Source: Thermoplasmata archaeon (GTDB lineage: Archaea; Thermoplasmatota; Thermoplasmata; Lutacidiplasmatales; UBA184). Taken from it: DNA of 5,760 bases. Positions 4,805 to 5,760 of the stretch are shown one piece after another (the stretch's first letter is position 1; each line of letters begins with the position of its first letter). The stretch is taken from NCBI GenBank assembly GCA_022749905.1, contig JAKIWU010000089.1, positions 1 through 5,760 of the forward strand, in the 5' to 3' direction. The notes beneath the pieces are model-generated. The model was not told the DNA's origin. It searched no databases and was given only the letters and a program-made list of their open reading frames with translations. Position numbers and translations under genes: made by a program.

Positions 4805-5760
4805 TTAGACCTCGGAATCTCCCGAACGCTCCGACAACGCACGCCAAACGGTGCGCGCGTGCTCCGCAATCTTCGAGTCCATCTCTGCCTCGAGTAGCGT
4901 CTCGAGTCCCGCGTCCCGGACCACCCAGATCCGACCGTTCGGTCCGTCCCGGGAGTCCACCAAGCTCCCTGAGTTTGCCAGCAAGCGACCGGCGGCACGA
5001 ACAACCTCGCCGGAAGGGTCGACAAGCTCCCGCAGGAGCTGCAGGGGCACGCTCACGATTCCCCCCGGCGGCCCTTCCGAGAGCCCGACCCGCAGGACGC
5101 GGATCAGGAGATCGAGAGTTCCTGACCGAACCATTGACGGATCGGGAGCATCCGCCCTGGTTTCCGGGACTTCGCTGACCGCTCCCTGGTCTGCCGTGAC
5201 CCAGTGGGCTCGCGAGTTTTTCCGCGCGGCTGCGAGCCCGAGGCCCGACTGTTCGCGGGAGCGCCACGGGGCGATCGTCACCTGGCCGGTCCGCTCCCCT
5301 TTCCCCGAGAGGAACATGGCCACACCCCGCGGTAGGGAGAGGAGCCCGTCCTCGGTCACCGCCGGGTTCCAGCGGTGAAACTCCCTCGCTTCCTCCGGAG
5401 AACCACGAAACAGGAGGAGATCTGCGGCATTGGTGCGCGCCGCCTCCGCGACGGCCTCGGGGAGCGCGGCGAGGGATTGCGTGGCCAGACAGAGGTGGAC
5501 ATTTGCGCGACGGCCGAGACGAAAGATCTCGGCGGTGGATTCGTGACCGTACCATTGGGCCTCATCGAGGAGAAGGAACGTCTTCGTCGGCACCGGCCGC
5601 GCGAGGAGCTCGGTCGCGACGAGCGCGAGCAGGACCGAGACGAGAAACCTCGCGGTCGTGGCTCCGACCTGGCCCGCTTCGCCGGAGATGATAACGATCT
5701 TTCGGGGTTGAACCCAGTCCGCTACGGTCGTCGTCGCACCTCGGTGGCAGAGCATGCGGC
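4805..5760 (-). CDS. HerA/TraG/VirB4-superfamily DNA-translocase-like ATPase, C-terminal part (5'-partial)
   Basis: The C-terminal 318 codons of a FtsK/HerA-superfamily ATPase like the coupling or motor proteins of conjugation systems (TraG/TraD, VirB4) and HerA-like helicases. Numbering from the first methionine in the window (5755), Walker B is KTFLLLDEAQW (58-68). It is followed by the family pattern of a helix (STAEIFRLGRRANVHL, 73-88), the strand CLATQSL (89-95) with its sensor glutamine, and a helix leading to LLLFRGSPEEAREF (113-126). The Walker A lysine would lie upstream, beyond the right edge. The frame stays open through 5760, so ATG 5755 is probably internal. After the motor fold, residues about 165-208 look like a polar linker, and about 209-300 form a separate helical domain with a strand pair (GRIWVVRD, 274-281) that may be winged-helix. 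The stop is TAA at 4805-4807. Family level is reliable; whether it is chromosomal housekeeping or of mobile-element origin cannot be told. Confidence 0.75.
   Translation of the reverse strand, partial: RMLCHRGATTTVADWVQPRKIVIISGEAGQVGATTARFLVSVLLALVATELLARPVPTKTFLLLDEAQWYGHESTAEIFRLGRRANVHLCLATQSLAALPEAVAEAARTNAADLLLFRGSPEEAREFHRWNPAVTEDGLLSLPRGVAMFLSGKGERTGQVTIAPWRSREQSGLGLAAARKNSRAHWVTADQGAVSEVPETRADAPDPSMVRSGTLDLLIRVLRVGLSEGPPGGIVSVPLQLLRELVDPSGEVVRAAGRLLANSGSLVDSRDGPNGRIWVVRDAGLETLLEAEMDSKIAEHARTVWRALSERSGDSEV

Noticed and set aside
4800..5555. 251-codon minus-strand frame overlapping the HerA/TraG-like gene in another frame
   Set aside because: The product is rich in Arg, Gly and Pro with no motif, while the competing frame carries a clear Walker B and the Gln sensor strand.

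Overview
The window is a dense, GC-rich stretch of what is most likely an archaeal chromosome. The evidence is the gene content: a GINS replication subunit of archaeal type, a PAC2-family proteasome-assembly chaperone homologue, KaiC/RadA-like RecA-fold proteins, and AT-rich TATA-like elements just upstream of short or absent leaders. High GC with this gene set would fit an uncultured high-GC lineage of Thermoplasmatota, but that placement is an inference that needs a similarity search.

Layout. Positions 1-591 (+) hold the 3' part of a GINS subunit; its N-terminus lies left of the window. All other genes are on the minus strand and read right to left: the C-terminal part of a HerA/TraG-type DNA-translocase-like ATPase (5760-4805, cut at the right edge), an intact KaiC-like ATPase (4763-3984), a small RecA-fold protein with no P-loop (3979-3392), a second RecA-fold protein with a destroyed Walker A (3383-2622), a PAC2-family protein (2544-1765) and a MidA/NDUFAF7-type SAM-dependent methyltransferase (1733-588). 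The GINS and methyltransferase genes converge and share one CTAG for their two stop codons. No gap exceeds 80 bases, and I see no RNA gene, insertion sequence or CRISPR array.

The central feature is the trio of RecA-fold genes at 2622-4763. They are 4-8 nt apart, with ribosome-binding sites that overlap the preceding stop codons, so they are probably translated together. Only the first has a complete Walker A motif; the other two keep a Walker B-like strand but have lost the P-loop lysine. That suggests one catalytic and two non-catalytic subunits of a mixed RecA/KaiC-type assembly. The function is unknown. PAC2 and the methyltransferase follow on the same strand, but a TATA-like element and a separate ribosome-binding site before PAC2 leave open whether they belong to the same transcript. 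A weak TATA-like element before the KaiC-like gene suggests that the trio has its own promoter, separate from the upstream HerA/TraG-like gene.
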